From positions 80,352 to 144,351 of the forward strand of contig NZ_JWJH01000013.1 of the NCBI RefSeq assembly GCF_000949865.1: a DNA stretch of 64,000 nucleotides, in the 5' to 3' direction. This DNA comes from Rhizobium nepotum 39/7. Its GTDB lineage: Bacteria; Pseudomonadota; Alphaproteobacteria; Rhizobiales; Rhizobiaceae. Position 1 is the stretch's first letter, and every line of letters begins with the position of its first letter. This document shows, piece after piece, positions 1 through 9,043 of this stretch. Under the pieces are notes generated by a model. That model was not told the DNA's origin. It was given only the letters and a program-made list of their open reading frames with translations, and ran no database searches. The position numbers and the translations under genes are program-made.

Positions 1-356
1 CGGTGCGCCAGCATCATGGCGAGCCAGATCGCCAGCGGTATCTGGATCAGAACGGAAATCAGGATGATGATGCCGTTATTCATCAATGCCTGCGAAAAGG
101 CGGCATTGCCGAACAGCACCTGAAAATTCTTCAAGCCGACGAAATCGGTCGGTGTGCCGTAGCCGTTCCAGCGGTAAAGGCTGTACCACGCCGCCTCGCC
201 CATCGGCAGAATGACGAACAGGGTAAAGAGCAACAGCGCGGGCGGCAGGAAGACCAGAAGGGTCAGCGCCCGATCATGTGCGACCGAGCTTTGCTTGCGC
301 TTCGTCTTCGATGCGCGCGCCGGTATGGACGCAGAAGTCATGGAAATATCCGTCAT
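1..356 (-). CDS. Sugar ABC transporter permease, MalF/UgpA type (partial, 3' end outside window)
   Basis: Inner-membrane permease subunit of a carbohydrate ABC importer (CUT1 type). The visible 118 N-terminal residues hold a basic cytoplasmic lead (SKTKRKQ), a first membrane segment (LTLLVFLPPALLLFTLFVI), the family-typical YSLYRWNGYG and FVGLKNF stretches and the start of a second membrane helix. The gene runs off the left edge, so the EAA loop is not visible. The ATG at 356-354 was chosen; an in-frame ATG at 341-339 is also possible because neither has a strong ribosome binding site. It lies 70 bp downstream of the binding-protein gene on the same strand, so the two form one operon. The sugar cannot be told from sequence. 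Confidence 0.85.
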   Translation of the reverse strand, partial: MTDISMTSASIPARASKTKRKQSSVAHDRALTLLVFLPPALLLFTLFVILPMGEAAWYSLYRWNGYGTPTDFVGLKNFQVLFGNAAFSQALMNNGIIILISVLIQIPLAIWLAMMLAH

Positions 357-386
357 CTCTATCCGCTTTCATTCAGGCAGATACTG

Positions 387-411
387 CGGCGCCGCGTCCC
401 GCGCGGCGCCG
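387..411 (-). promoter_or_regulatory. Intercistronic GC-rich hairpin between binding protein and permease genes
   Basis: CGGCGCCGC (387-395) pairs perfectly with GCGGCGCCG (403-411) around a 7-nt loop. No T-run follows in the direction of transcription, so it is more likely an mRNA-stabilising or partial-termination hairpin, of the kind that lets a binding protein be made in excess over its permeases, than a full terminator. The role is inferred from position. Confidence 0.5.
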
Positions 412-426
412 TCATGGAACCGAAGA

Positions 427-1728
427 TCAGCGAAGCTCGAAAGCGTCCTGAATTTGCTGGGCACCCTCTTCCGCAGTCATCTGACCGGAGACGATCTCGA
501 CAGAGACATCGTTGACGACACGGCCGACGGCAGCCCCCAGCGTCTGGTCGAAGAAGTTCTGGTGCCAGGTGGAGCCGGCAAGCTGCTTTGCCGAATCCGC
601 CAGCAGCGGGTTTTTGACCGCACCGGCAGCACCGGTCGCAACCGGCAGGATCATGCCAGCAGCCGCCAATTTCTCTTCGCTTTCCTTGCTGGTGAGGAAG
701 GCCGCGAAATCGATCGCCTCCTTGGAGGCATTTTTCGTAACCGCCCAGCCGTTCAGCCCGCCCAGCGTATCGGTGGCCTTGCCGGCACCGCCCTCTACGA
801 CGGGAAATGCGAAGCGTCCGATATTTTCAGGCGCCAGCCCCTTGCCGTCACCGGCATTCTTGCGCTGGTTGGCTTCGGTATTGTCGAAACCGAGGATCAT
901 CGCCGACTTGCCGTCACCGAAGACGCCAAGCGCCTGCGGCCAGGTGGAGCCGAGATAACCGGGCTGGAAGGGTTCGAGCTTGCCGAATTCGGCCAGTTGC
1001 TCGCCCGCCTTGATGATAGCCGGATCCATGAAACCTTCGCCCTCGCCCTTGCGGGCGGCATCGAACACGGCCTGCCCGCCATTGCGCATGACGAGATAGC
1101 TCCAGTAGAAGTGGATCGGCCATTTTTCACCGCCACCACCGGCAATCGGAACGATGCCCGCTTCCTTGATTTTCTTGACCGTAGTGCCGAGATCGTCCCA
1201 GGTCTTGATATCTTCGGCTTTCACGCCGGCCTTGGAAAACAGCGCCTTATTGTAGAAAAAGCTGACGAGGCTGACGCGGTAAGGCACGGCCCAGACCTTG
1301 CCGTCAAACGACAGGCCATCGATTGCGGCCGCGCTATAGGCCTGGCGCAGCTTGCCGCCATCGGCATCGAAAACCTCGGTCAGGTCCTTCAGCGCACCGG
1401 TTTTGGACTGTTCCTCAAGAACGCCGCCACCCCAGCTGTAAAAGAAATCGGGAACGTCGTTGGATTGCAGCAGGGTGGGCAATTTTGCCTTGAATGCTTC
1501 GTTTTCAAGAAACTGCAACTGCACATCCACACCCGGATGCTTGGCCTCGTATTCCTTGGCGATCTCCTCCCAGACAGCCACGGATTTCGGGTCCAGCTCC
1601 ACATGCATCCATTTAACGACCGTTGCGGCCGAGGCGCTTGCTGCGCCGAGCATGAGAGCAATGCTTGTCGTTGTGGCAAAGCCTATCAGCCTGCCGCTCA
1701 GGCTTGCGCCTGCGTGCCTAATGGTCAT
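427..1728 (-). CDS. Sugar ABC transporter substrate-binding protein (COG1653 family)
   Basis: Periplasmic binding protein of 433 residues, the usual length for the family. A signal peptide covers about residues 1-34 (basic start, hydrophobic LIGFATTTSIALMLG, cleavage after ASASA). The mature part shows family features: KWMHVELD, an EYEAKHPGVDVQLQF block, PDFFYSWGGG, VWAVPYRVSLVSFFYNKALF, and GGLNGWAVTKNASKEAIDFAAFL. The start is supported by GGGAGGA about nine bases upstream. It is the first gene of a minus-strand operon with the permease at the window edge, and it diverges from the ROK regulator, which is the likely controller. The sugar is not identifiable, but the neighbouring Gfo/Idh/MocA and ThuA-like genes suggest a disaccharide or modified sugar. 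Confidence 0.9.
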   Translation of the reverse strand: MTIRHAGASLSGRLIGFATTTSIALMLGAASASAATVVKWMHVELDPKSVAVWEEIAKEYEAKHPGVDVQLQFLENEAFKAKLPTLLQSNDVPDFFYSWGGGVLEEQSKTGALKDLTEVFDADGGKLRQAYSAAAIDGLSFDGKVWAVPYRVSLVSFFYNKALFSKAGVKAEDIKTWDDLGTTVKKIKEAGIVPIAGGGGEKWPIHFYWSYLVMRNGGQAVFDAARKGEGEGFMDPAIIKAGEQLAEFGKLEPFQPGYLGSTWPQALGVFGDGKSAMILGFDNTEANQRKNAGDGKGLAPENIGRFAFPVVEGGAGKATDTLGGLNGWAVTKNASKEAIDFAAFLTSKESEEKLAAAGMILPVATGAAGAVKNPLLADSAKQLAGSTWHQNFFDQTLGAAVGRVVNDVSVEIVSGQMTAEEGAQQIQDAFELR

Positions 1729-1772
1729 GATCGTGATCCTCCCTCGGGGATTTCCTCATTTATTCCCCAATG

Positions 1773-1873
1773 CGGATTAATTCACATTAGCCCTCGCACA
1801 TTGTCAAGGCACCGTGCCGATTTTTTGCGCGAATGGCTTGACACACCCCTCCCCTACACCGTTATTTAATCCG
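1773..1873. promoter_or_regulatory. Divergent promoter region with paired CGGATTAA / TTAATCCG half-sites
   Basis: Minus strand: TTGACA (1807-1802), a 17-bp spacer and TGAATT (1784-1779) upstream of the binding-protein gene. Plus strand: TTGACA (1838-1843), an 18-bp spacer and TTATTT (1862-1867) upstream of the ROK gene. CGGATTAA at 1773-1780 and its reverse complement TTAATCCG at 1866-1873 each overlap one of the predicted -10 boxes. This is the arrangement expected if the ROK protein represses both directions. Promoters and operator are read by eye; the role is inferred. Confidence 0.45.
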
Positions 1874-1924
1874 TATTCCGACATAAATCGGTTTTCGAAC
1901 CGGCATTGATCGCAGCAGGACCCC

Positions 1925-3124
1925 ATGAAGACCGCAGACCCAGAACTGATGCGCGCGATCAACAGGCTGAGCGTGCTGGACAGCATCCGCCGCCACGGAC
2001 CGATCTCCCGGGTGGAGATCAGCGAAAGAACGCAACTTTCCACCACCACCGTTTCGGCGATCACCGCATCGCTGCTGGACGACGGGCTTATTCTCACCCG
2101 ACATCTCGGGGACATCCGCACCGAGGGCGCGCGCGGCAGGCCACGCGTGATGCTGGAGTTGAACCCGGATGCAGCCCGCGTGGTGGGCGCCAAGATCGCG
2201 GCAAGCCGCATGGTCTTCGTGGTCACCGATTTCTGCGGCAACGTGCTGTCCACGCTCGCGCTACCGATCCGTGTAGACCGCCAGCCGATCGGCGTCATTG
2301 CCGATCTGGTGGAAGACGGGGTACGGCGCTGCGTGGTCGATGCCGGGCTTTCCCTGGAAGATGTGGACATGGTCTGTCTTGGCCTGCCCGGCGTCATCGA
2401 ACACCGCACCGGCAGGATCCGCAGCAGTCCCATCCTGCGCGAAGTGAACGTCGATTTCGCAGAGGAAATGACGGCGCGGCTGAATTCGCCCACCATCATC
2501 GAAAGCGACGCCCACGCCATCACGCTCGCCCACCACTGGTTCGGCCATGCGCGCGATCTGGAAGACATGGTACTGATCTCGCTCGAGCAGACGCTTGGGC
2601 TTGGCGTGCTGCATCAGAACCAGCTGTTTCGCGGCGCTGGCGGCCTCAGCCACAATCTCGGCGATCTCGTGATCGGCCTTGCCAGCGAAGGAACCGTGCG
2701 GCTGGCGAGCCAGGCAGGCGAAAATGCCATTCTCGGTACCCGCCCGGTGGACGGGCGTTTTGCCGAGGCGATCCGGCTTGGTCGTGGCATGCAACATGCA
2801 CATGCGTTGATTGCGGCAGAGGACAACGATCTGATCACGGCGGCTTTGCGCGCCGGTGCCGCGCTCGGCCTGACGCTTGCCAATATCGTCACGCTGTTTG
2901 CGCCGCCACGGGTCATTATCACCGGCTCCAGCCTCGAACTCGGTGAGCCCTTCATTGCCGCCATTCGCAACAGTTACAACGCCGCCGTGCCGCCATCGCT
3001 GGCCGGCGTCGCCGAACTGGTTTTTGACGTTGCGAGCGATGAATTATGGGCGCAGGGGGCTGCGGCCGTCGCACTTTACGAACTTTACGAATCACCATGG
3101 AACACAACGGGGCCAGCGCTCTAG
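1925..3124 (+). CDS. ROK family transcriptional regulator (NagC/XylR type)
   Basis: Cytoplasmic sugar-responsive regulator of 399 residues. A winged helix-turn-helix occupies about residues 10-70 (AINRLSVLDSIRRHGPISR, then ISERTQLSTTTVSAITASLL). The ROK sugar-kinase-like domain follows. The typical ROK zinc-site cysteines (CxCGxxGC) are not obvious in the middle of this protein, so it may not bind zinc. AGGA lies six bases before the ATG. It diverges from the ABC transporter genes and precedes the Gfo/Idh/MocA and ThuA-like genes on the same strand, so it most likely controls uptake and catabolism of one sugar in both directions. Confidence 0.9.
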   Translation: MKTADPELMRAINRLSVLDSIRRHGPISRVEISERTQLSTTTVSAITASLLDDGLILTRHLGDIRTEGARGRPRVMLELNPDAARVVGAKIAASRMVFVVTDFCGNVLSTLALPIRVDRQPIGVIADLVEDGVRRCVVDAGLSLEDVDMVCLGLPGVIEHRTGRIRSSPILREVNVDFAEEMTARLNSPTIIESDAHAITLAHHWFGHARDLEDMVLISLEQTLGLGVLHQNQLFRGAGGLSHNLGDLVIGLASEGTVRLASQAGENAILGTRPVDGRFAEAIRLGRGMQHAHALIAAEDNDLITAALRAGAALGLTLANIVTLFAPPRVIITGSSLELGEPFIAAIRNSYNAAVPPSLAGVAELVFDVASDELWAQGAAAVALYELYESPWNTTGPAL

Positions 3125-3178
3125 CCGACACGGCTAGGAAGCAGACTTCGACATTTCTGATTTACGGGAGGAAATCAC

Positions 3179-4279
3179 ATGAACAAGGTCGGTATCGGCA
3201 TCATCGGCTGCGGCAACATCTCCAGCGCCTATCTCAAGGCAATGGCGTCGTTTCCCATTCTCGATATTCGCGGACTGGCGGATATGAACGAGGAGGCCGC
3301 GAAGGCGCGGGCGGACGAATTTGGCCTTCAGGCAAAAAGCATCGACGCATTGCTGGCCGATCCCTCCGTGGAAATCATCGTCAACCTGACGATCCCCAAG
3401 GCGCATGTGGAGGTGGGTCTGCGCGCGCTCGAGGCTGGCAAACACGCCTATTCGGAAAAACCGCTCGGCATCAATTTCGCGGAAGGCAAACGCCTTGCGG
3501 ATGCGGCAAAGGCGAAGGGCCTGCGCATCGGCTCGGCCCCGGACACTTTCCTCGGTGGCGGCCACCAGACCGCGCGCCGGCTGATCGACGAGGGTGTGCT
3601 GGGTCAGCCCGTCGGCGGAACTGCCACCTTCATGTGCCCCGGCCATGAGCGCTGGCATCCCAACCCCGCCTTTTATTACGAAGTCGGCGGCGGGCCGATG
3701 CTGGATATGGGACCCTATTACATCACCGATCTCGTCAACCTGTTCGGCCCGGTCGCCAAGGTGGCGGGTTTCGCCTTTGCGCCGCGCAACGAACGCCTCA
3801 TCACCAGCGAGCCGAAGAACGGCGAGAAAATCCCCGTCCATGTCGCCACGCATGTTTCCGGCGTACTGGCTTTCCAGAATGGAGCCGTGGTGCAGGTGGG
3901 CATGAGCTTCGATGTGGCCGGCCACAAACATGTGCCGCTGGAAATCTACGGCACGGAGGGCACGTTGATCGTGCCTGATCCGAACCATTTCGGCGGCGAG
4001 GTGCAACTGCTGAAGAAGGGCGGCCAGTTCGAGCCGCAGGCGCTGTCGTCGCCCTATGCCGATGGCAATTACCGCTCCATCGGCGTCGCGGACATGGCCC
4101 ATGCGATCCGCGAAAACCGCCCGCACCGCGCCAATGGCGATCTTGCCCTGCATGTGCTGGAGGTCATGGAAGCCTTCCAGACGGCATCGGACAGCGGCGC
4201 CACCATTTCCATCACCACCGAGGTGGAGCGCCCTGCTCCCCTTGAAACTTCGCTGGTCGACGGCCAGCTCGGCAAATAA
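3179..4279 (+). CDS. Gfo/Idh/MocA family NAD(P)-dependent oxidoreductase
   Basis: Cytoplasmic sugar or polyol dehydrogenase of 366 residues. The N-terminal Rossmann fold starts with GIGIIGCGNISSAYLKA (GxGxxG nucleotide site), and the family's EKPLGINF lysine motif lies near residue 96. The C-terminal substrate domain has GGGPMLDMGPYYITDLVNLF. A strong GGGAGGAA precedes the ATG. The gene lies 54 bp after the ROK regulator and 17 bp before the ThuA-like gene. Gfo/Idh plus ThuA pairs are known from rhizobial disaccharide use (ThuB-ThuA in trehalose use, where 3-keto sugars are formed). A similar role for another sugar is an inference. Confidence 0.88.
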   Translation: MNKVGIGIIGCGNISSAYLKAMASFPILDIRGLADMNEEAAKARADEFGLQAKSIDALLADPSVEIIVNLTIPKAHVEVGLRALEAGKHAYSEKPLGINFAEGKRLADAAKAKGLRIGSAPDTFLGGGHQTARRLIDEGVLGQPVGGTATFMCPGHERWHPNPAFYYEVGGGPMLDMGPYYITDLVNLFGPVAKVAGFAFAPRNERLITSEPKNGEKIPVHVATHVSGVLAFQNGAVVQVGMSFDVAGHKHVPLEIYGTEGTLIVPDPNHFGGEVQLLKKGGQFEPQALSSPYADGNYRSIGVADMAHAIRENRPHRANGDLALHVLEVMEAFQTASDSGATISITTEVERPAPLETSLVDGQLGK

Positions 4280-4296
4280 TCCCGAGGAGGAAATAA

Positions 4297-4938
4297 ATGC
4301 GCGAAGCACTCATCGTCTGGGGCGGCTGGAGCGGCCACGAACCGCAGGAATGCGCCACCATCGTCAAGGACATATTGGAAGAGGATGGCTTCAAGGTCTA
4401 TGTGGAGCACAGCACGGAGGCTTTCGCCGATCCTTCCGTGCATGATCTGAGCCTTGTCGTGCCGATCGTCACCATGTCGAAGATCGAAAAGGAAGAGATC
4501 AAGAACCTCACCGCCGCAGTGGAAAACGGCGTCGGCATCGCCGGCTTTCACGGCGGCGCTGGCGACAGTTTCCGTGACTGCGTCGAATACCAGTTCATGA
4601 TCGGCGGACAATGGGTCGCCCATCCCGGCAATATCATCGACTATCACGTCAACATCACCCGTCCCGATGACCCGCTGATGGAGGGAATTTCCGATTTCCC
4701 CTACACGTCGGAGCAATATTACATGCATGTCGACCCCTCCAACGAGGTGCTGGCAACGACAAAATTCACCGGCGACCACGCCTGGTGGATAGACGGCGTG
4801 GTGATGCCGGTGGTCTGGAAACGCAAATACGGCAAGGGCCGCGTCTTCTATTCGGCGCTCGGCCATCAGGCCAAGGAATTTTCCGTACCGCAAATGAAGA
4901 CCATGTTCCGCCGCGGCGCCAACTGGGCGGCGCGATGA
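4297..4938 (+). CDS. ThuA-like domain protein
   Basis: Protein of 213 residues with the class-I glutamine-amidotransferase-like fold of ThuA proteins. It opens with IVWGGWSGHEP and has VENGVGIAGFHGGAGDSF at about residues 70-90, the segment that replaces the amidotransferase nucleophile loop. It ends with the family-typical VWKRKYGKGRVFYSALGHQ. GAGGAGGAA lies upstream of the ATG. It is the last gene of the ROK-dehydrogenase-ThuA operon and is followed at once by a terminator. ThuA proteins act with Gfo/Idh partners on oxidised sugars, but the exact reaction of this one cannot be read from sequence. Confidence 0.85.
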   Translation: MREALIVWGGWSGHEPQECATIVKDILEEDGFKVYVEHSTEAFADPSVHDLSLVVPIVTMSKIEKEEIKNLTAAVENGVGIAGFHGGAGDSFRDCVEYQFMIGGQWVAHPGNIIDYHVNITRPDDPLMEGISDFPYTSEQYYMHVDPSNEVLATTKFTGDHAWWIDGVVMPVVWKRKYGKGRVFYSALGHQAKEFSVPQMKTMFRRGANWAAR

Positions 4939-4951
4939 GACTATAGGTGGA

Positions 4952-4975
4952 GGCGGCCAAACAAGGCCGCCTTTT
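4952..4975 (+). terminator. Rho-independent terminator after the ThuA-like gene
   Basis: GGCGGCC (4952-4958) pairs with GGCCGCC (4965-4971), followed by TTTT. It ends the plus-strand operon just before the convergent amidase gene. Confidence 0.8.
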
Positions 4976-4981
4976 CCTTCA

Positions 4982-6340
4982 TCAACCCCGAACGATCTCT
5001 TCCGCAGCCATCGCCGCGCCCAAAACATGGTCATCCGTGCCGTGCAGGCCTGAAAGCAGCAGGCCAACGGGCATTCCCGCCTCACCGGTGCCGCAGGGTA
5101 TGGAAACGCCGCAGAGATCGAAAAAATTGCCGATCTGGGTGTTGCGCAGGGTCTTTGCATTCATGGCGAAGAAAGCCTCGTCATTCTCGACAAGCGGCGC
5201 GACCTTGGGCGCGGCATGCGGCAGTGTCGGCGACACCAGCAACTCGTTCTTGCCGATCATGCCCGAAAAAGCCGCTGTCATGCGTTCGCGCGCCTCGATA
5301 ATGGCGATGTAATCCGGCATGGAGATATTCGCACCGAGTCTGGTTCGGGCGACCACGCGCGGATCCATGCGCGCGGCATCCGCACCTTCCAGCCGCCCTT
5401 TGTGCAGGGCGAAGGCTTCCGCCGTCACCAGCGCACCCTTTTCCTTGATGAGATCGAACAATTGCGAAAAGATCGGAAATTCCTGCCGCCGGACCGAAGC
5501 ACCGGCGCGGGAAAGGCGTTCCACCGCCTGCTCGAACGCGACGGCGACACCCTCCTCAATGCCGTCGAAAAACACCGTTTCCGGCACGACCAGCGACAGG
5601 CCGGACAACGGCGCACGCATCGCATCGGCAGCGGTCTTGCCGCGCATGGCGGCATCCACCCACACGGCGTCCTGCACGGTGCGGGTGAGTGGCCCGAGTG
5701 AATCGAGGCTTTTCGAAAGCGGATAAACGCCGCGCATCGAATAACGGCCACGGCTTGCCTTGTAACCCACCACGCCGTTGAAGGCGGCGGGAATGCGCAC
5801 CGATCCGCCGGTATCCGTACCGATCGCCACCGGAACCAGACCAGCGGCAACCACAACGCCCGCGCCGGAGGAAGAACCGCCCGGCAGCCGATGGCCGTCC
5901 GTGGAGGCGGGATTGCGCGGCGTGCCGTAATGCGGGTTGATACCGAGGCCGGAAAAAGCGAATTCGCTCATATTGGTGCGACCGACGCAGACCATTCCAG
6001 CCTCCTTCAGCGCTGTTACCACATCCGCGTCACGGGACGCGGGCGCATCGTCCGACAGCACCGTCGATCCGGCGGTGGTCACTGTGCCTTCAAGATCGAA
6101 AAGATCTTTCCAGGCCACCGGAATGCCGTCGAGCACGCCACAGGAACGGCCCTCGCGAATGCGTTTCGAGGCACCTTCCGCCTCCGCCATGGCCCGCGCC
6201 GCCGTCAGACCGACAAAGATCGCTCCATCTTCCGATTTTCCGATTGCATCGAGCGTCTCCTCCGCCAGCGCGCGCGGATCGAGATGGCCGCTCTGGATGA
6301 GAGTGGAAAGCTGCGCGATGTTTTTGCCCGTGTGAGCCAT
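4982..6340 (-). CDS. Amidase signature family hydrolase
   Basis: Cytoplasmic amidase of 452 residues with the Ser-cisSer-Lys triad of the amidase signature family: Lys78 (PVAWKDLFD), cis-Ser156 in LPGGSSSGAGV and nucleophile Ser180 in GTDTGGSVRIPAAFNG, with the usual 24-residue spacing between the two serines. An upstream ATG at 6370 would add ten residues. The ATG at 6340 is preferred because AAGGAA lies seven bases before it. The gene stands alone on its strand, convergent with the ThuA-like operon. The substrate is not readable; GatA is unlikely because no gatC or gatB is nearby. Confidence 0.88.
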   Translation of the reverse strand: MAHTGKNIAQLSTLIQSGHLDPRALAEETLDAIGKSEDGAIFVGLTAARAMAEAEGASKRIREGRSCGVLDGIPVAWKDLFDLEGTVTTAGSTVLSDDAPASRDADVVTALKEAGMVCVGRTNMSEFAFSGLGINPHYGTPRNPASTDGHRLPGGSSSGAGVVVAAGLVPVAIGTDTGGSVRIPAAFNGVVGYKASRGRYSMRGVYPLSKSLDSLGPLTRTVQDAVWVDAAMRGKTAADAMRAPLSGLSLVVPETVFFDGIEEGVAVAFEQAVERLSRAGASVRRQEFPIFSQLFDLIKEKGALVTAEAFALHKGRLEGADAARMDPRVVARTRLGANISMPDYIAIIEARERMTAAFSGMIGKNELLVSPTLPHAAPKVAPLVENDEAFFAMNAKTLRNTQIGNFFDLCGVSIPCGTGEAGMPVGLLLSGLHGTDDHVLGAAMAAEEIVRG

Positions 6341-6687
6341 GATATGTTCCTTGAAACCGGTATGTTGCACACAACATGCCGGTTATCGGCCGCTTGGCAA
6401 GGCCAATGGCCACAACCTTTACAGCCGGAAACTGGTTTGGGGAGCGCGCAGAGGAGGCCATAAAGCATCTGCGAAGCCGGCGTCTGCCTCCCGTTTCGCA
6501 CGACCTGATTTTTCAACCTAAGGTATAGGTACGCCGCACCTTATATAAGCGACGACTATAAAAAGACGGATTAATTCTTAATCGCATCTAAACTTTGTTG
6601 AATTATTTAGCAGACATCGCTGAAATACATGCCCTATAAAAATTCCATAAAACAATCATAACGCGACATCGCGGGGGAATATCGCGA
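6341..6687. other. Intergenic region between amidase and GGDEF-EAL genes
   Basis: This 347-bp divergent spacer holds no convincing gene. The half nearest the GGDEF-EAL gene is AT-rich. A small inverted repeat, TAAGGT (6519-6524) with ACCTTA (6538-6543), sits in it. No strong promoter hexamer pair stands out. Confidence 0.5.
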
Positions 6688-9012
6688 ATGGAAGAGACTG
6701 CCTATCGGGGGATAGATAGACAGGTTGAAGCCGGCCAAACGCTTCACTCAACGACGCAGCCGGCAACAGGCCGATTTTCGCGGCGGCGTTCGCTCGCCAG
6801 CAAGATAACCATGATATTTCTGGGCGGCGTGATCTTTTCCTACAGCATTGGTGCGCTCGTCGGCTGGTACATGTTCGTTGCCGCCGCCAGCGAGCAATGG
6901 CTCAACCAAGCCCGCGTCAATTCGCAGATTGCTAGCGCCACCCTGCGCAGCATCTATACCTATGTCAGCGTCACCGCCGACACGGACGGACAGGTGAACG
7001 GCATATTGACCGACAAGCCGATTGGCGACGACGCATCCATTCTCGTTACCGGCTTCAACCCCAGCGACGTTCTCGCCCTCATCGGCGCGCAGACCAAGAA
7101 CGCCGTTTGGCTTTTCCGTTACGACGAGACCGATTCCGGCTTCCGTCAAATCGCGGCGGCCTTCGACAACGCCACCGACGACGACGAAAAACCGATCGCC
7201 ACCGATCCCATCTTCTCCAGAGACGCGGTCGCCGCGCGTTTCGCTACCGGCTTTGCGACGATTGGCGATTCCAGTCACTTTATCGGCCTGCTGCCGATCA
7301 TCAGTACGGAAACGAAAAAACCGATTGGCGCGGTCGCCGTCAGCATCGGCGGTTCGGATGCGCTCTATGGCGCGCAGCGCAAGCTGATCTACAATTCGCT
7401 CGTCGCCCTGATCGTGGTTCTGACCGTCACCGGCGTCCTCGTGACGCTGATCGCCAGACACTTTCTGAAACCGGTTCCGGCTCTGGTACAGGCGACACTC
7501 AGGATAGCCCGCGAGGAAACCGATGTCGTCACACCGTTTCAGGAGCGACGGGACGAAATCGGCGACATGGCCACCGCCATCGAAACGCTGCGGGAGGCGG
7601 TTCTGGAACGCGGACGCCTCCGGCAGATACGCGACATGGCGCAGCAGCTGGAACATATGGCCCATCACGATGCGCTGACCGGACTTCCCAACCGCGTGTT
7701 GCTGATGAAGACGCTGGAAAACCGTCTCGAACTTCTTTCCACCTCCGGCCAGCCGTTCAACGTCATGCTGCTCGACCTCGACCGGTTCAAGGCCGTCAAC
7801 GATACGCTGGGACATGCGGCCGGCGACGCGCTGCTTGTAGCCGTGGCCTCGCGGATTTCCTCCGTGCTCGGTGAAAACGACATGGTAAGCAGGCTCGGCG
7901 GCGATGAATTCGCGATCATACAATCGGTGACCGACGATTGTCGGGAGGATGCGGGCGCGCTGGCAAAGCGGGTTGTGCATGCGGTTTCGCGCAGCTTCGG
8001 CCTCGAAGGCAGCCATATCAGCGTCGATACCAGCATCGGCATCGCCTGCGCACCCGATCACGGTACTTCCGGCACCCAACTTCTGCAACATGCGGATCTC
8101 GGCCTCTACCGGGCGAAATCCATGGGATGTGGCTTCTTCGTCTTTTACGAGCCCGGCATGGACATGGCGGCGCAACATAAGCACGCGCTCGAAATAGACA
8201 TGAAATCCGCCCTCGAAAACCACGAATTCGAACTGCATTACCAGCCTGTGGTCAACTTGCAGAGCGGCCGCATCGTCGCTTACGAGGCCCTTGCCCGCTG
8301 GCGGCACAGCAAGCTCGGCATCATCACGCCGGACCGTTTCATCTCGCTTGCCGAAGAAAACAATTTCATCAAGCCTTTGGGCGAATGGGTTCTGGCGCAG
8401 GCCTGCATGGACGCCATGACCTGGCCGAAGGATATCCGGCTCGCCGTCAATCTTTCCGCCGTGCAGCTTTACAATGACGATATTGTTCCGATCGTCGGCA
8501 AGGCGCTTGAAACATCCGGCTTTCCGGCAGAGCGACTGGAACTGGAAGTGACCGAAACCGCGATGCTGGAACGCGACAGCAGCGCCAGGGCTCTGAAATT
8601 ACTGAAGGAAAGAGGCGTCCGCCTCGTACTCGACGATTTCGGCACCGGTTATGCCGGCTTGAGCACGCTGACCCATGTTGCCTTCGACAAGATCAAGATC
8701 GACCGTGAATTCGTTTCCGGCCTGCCGGAAAACCCGATGTGCTCGGCTATCGTCAATACCATCATCGACATGGCGGAACAGATCGGCCTGAAGGTCACCG
8801 CCGAAGGCGTGGAAAACAAGGAACAGGTCGAGGCGCTGAAGCTTTCCGGATGCGACGAGGCGCAGGGTTATTATTTCGCCGAGCCGGCGCCGCTTGCCCG
8901 GATATTCAAGAACCGTACCGTCATCGCTCAGACCGGAAACGAGGAGCAGTCGCCTCACGACGCCGGTCTACCGATGCAGGAAACCTATTATCCGCCACAA
9001 AAAGCGATTTGA
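6688..9012 (+). CDS. Membrane-bound GGDEF-EAL cyclic-di-GMP enzyme
   Basis: Predicted diguanylate cyclase and phosphodiesterase of 774 residues. Membrane helices at about residues 38-60 and 238-262 frame a periplasmic sensor domain of some 175 residues. A HAMP-like linker follows. The GGDEF domain carries an intact GGDEF (404-408, SRLGGDEFAII). Its inhibitory I-site position reads GENDM, lacking the arginine of RxxD. The EAL domain is intact: EAL at 533-535, LAVNLSA, ELEVTETAML, LDDFGTGYAGLSTL, KIKIDREF and TAEGVENKEQ. Both activities therefore look possible. It is followed after 31 bp by two periplasmic binding-protein genes on the same strand, which may feed it a ligand signal (inference). 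Confidence 0.92.
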   Translation: MEETAYRGIDRQVEAGQTLHSTTQPATGRFSRRRSLASKITMIFLGGVIFSYSIGALVGWYMFVAAASEQWLNQARVNSQIASATLRSIYTYVSVTADTDGQVNGILTDKPIGDDASILVTGFNPSDVLALIGAQTKNAVWLFRYDETDSGFRQIAAAFDNATDDDEKPIATDPIFSRDAVAARFATGFATIGDSSHFIGLLPIISTETKKPIGAVAVSIGGSDALYGAQRKLIYNSLVALIVVLTVTGVLVTLIARHFLKPVPALVQATLRIAREETDVVTPFQERRDEIGDMATAIETLREAVLERGRLRQIRDMAQQLEHMAHHDALTGLPNRVLLMKTLENRLELLSTSGQPFNVMLLDLDRFKAVNDTLGHAAGDALLVAVASRISSVLGENDMVSRLGGDEFAIIQSVTDDCREDAGALAKRVVHAVSRSFGLEGSHISVDTSIGIACAPDHGTSGTQLLQHADLGLYRAKSMGCGFFVFYEPGMDMAAQHKHALEIDMKSALENHEFELHYQPVVNLQSGRIVAYEALARWRHSKLGIITPDRFISLAEENNFIKPLGEWVLAQACMDAMTWPKDIRLAVNLSAVQLYNDDIVPIVGKALETSGFPAERLELEVTETAMLERDSSARALKLLKERGVRLVLDDFGTGYAGLSTLTHVAFDKIKIDREFVSGLPENPMCSAIVNTIIDMAEQIGLKVTAEGVENKEQVEALKLSGCDEAQGYYFAEPAPLARIFKNRTVIAQTGNEEQSPHDAGLPMQETYYPPQKAI

Positions 9013-9043
9013 GAAACCGGCCCGCCAGCCAAGAGGACATAAA

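Noticed and set aside
211..1869. Long plus-strand open frame of 552 codons opposite the sugar-binding protein gene
   Set aside because: It is the antisense shadow of a well-supported GC-rich gene; it has no ribosome site or recognisable product.
6748..8307. Minus-strand open frame of 519 codons inside the GGDEF-EAL gene
   Set aside because: The sense strand carries all GGDEF and EAL motifs; the antisense frame is a composition artefact.
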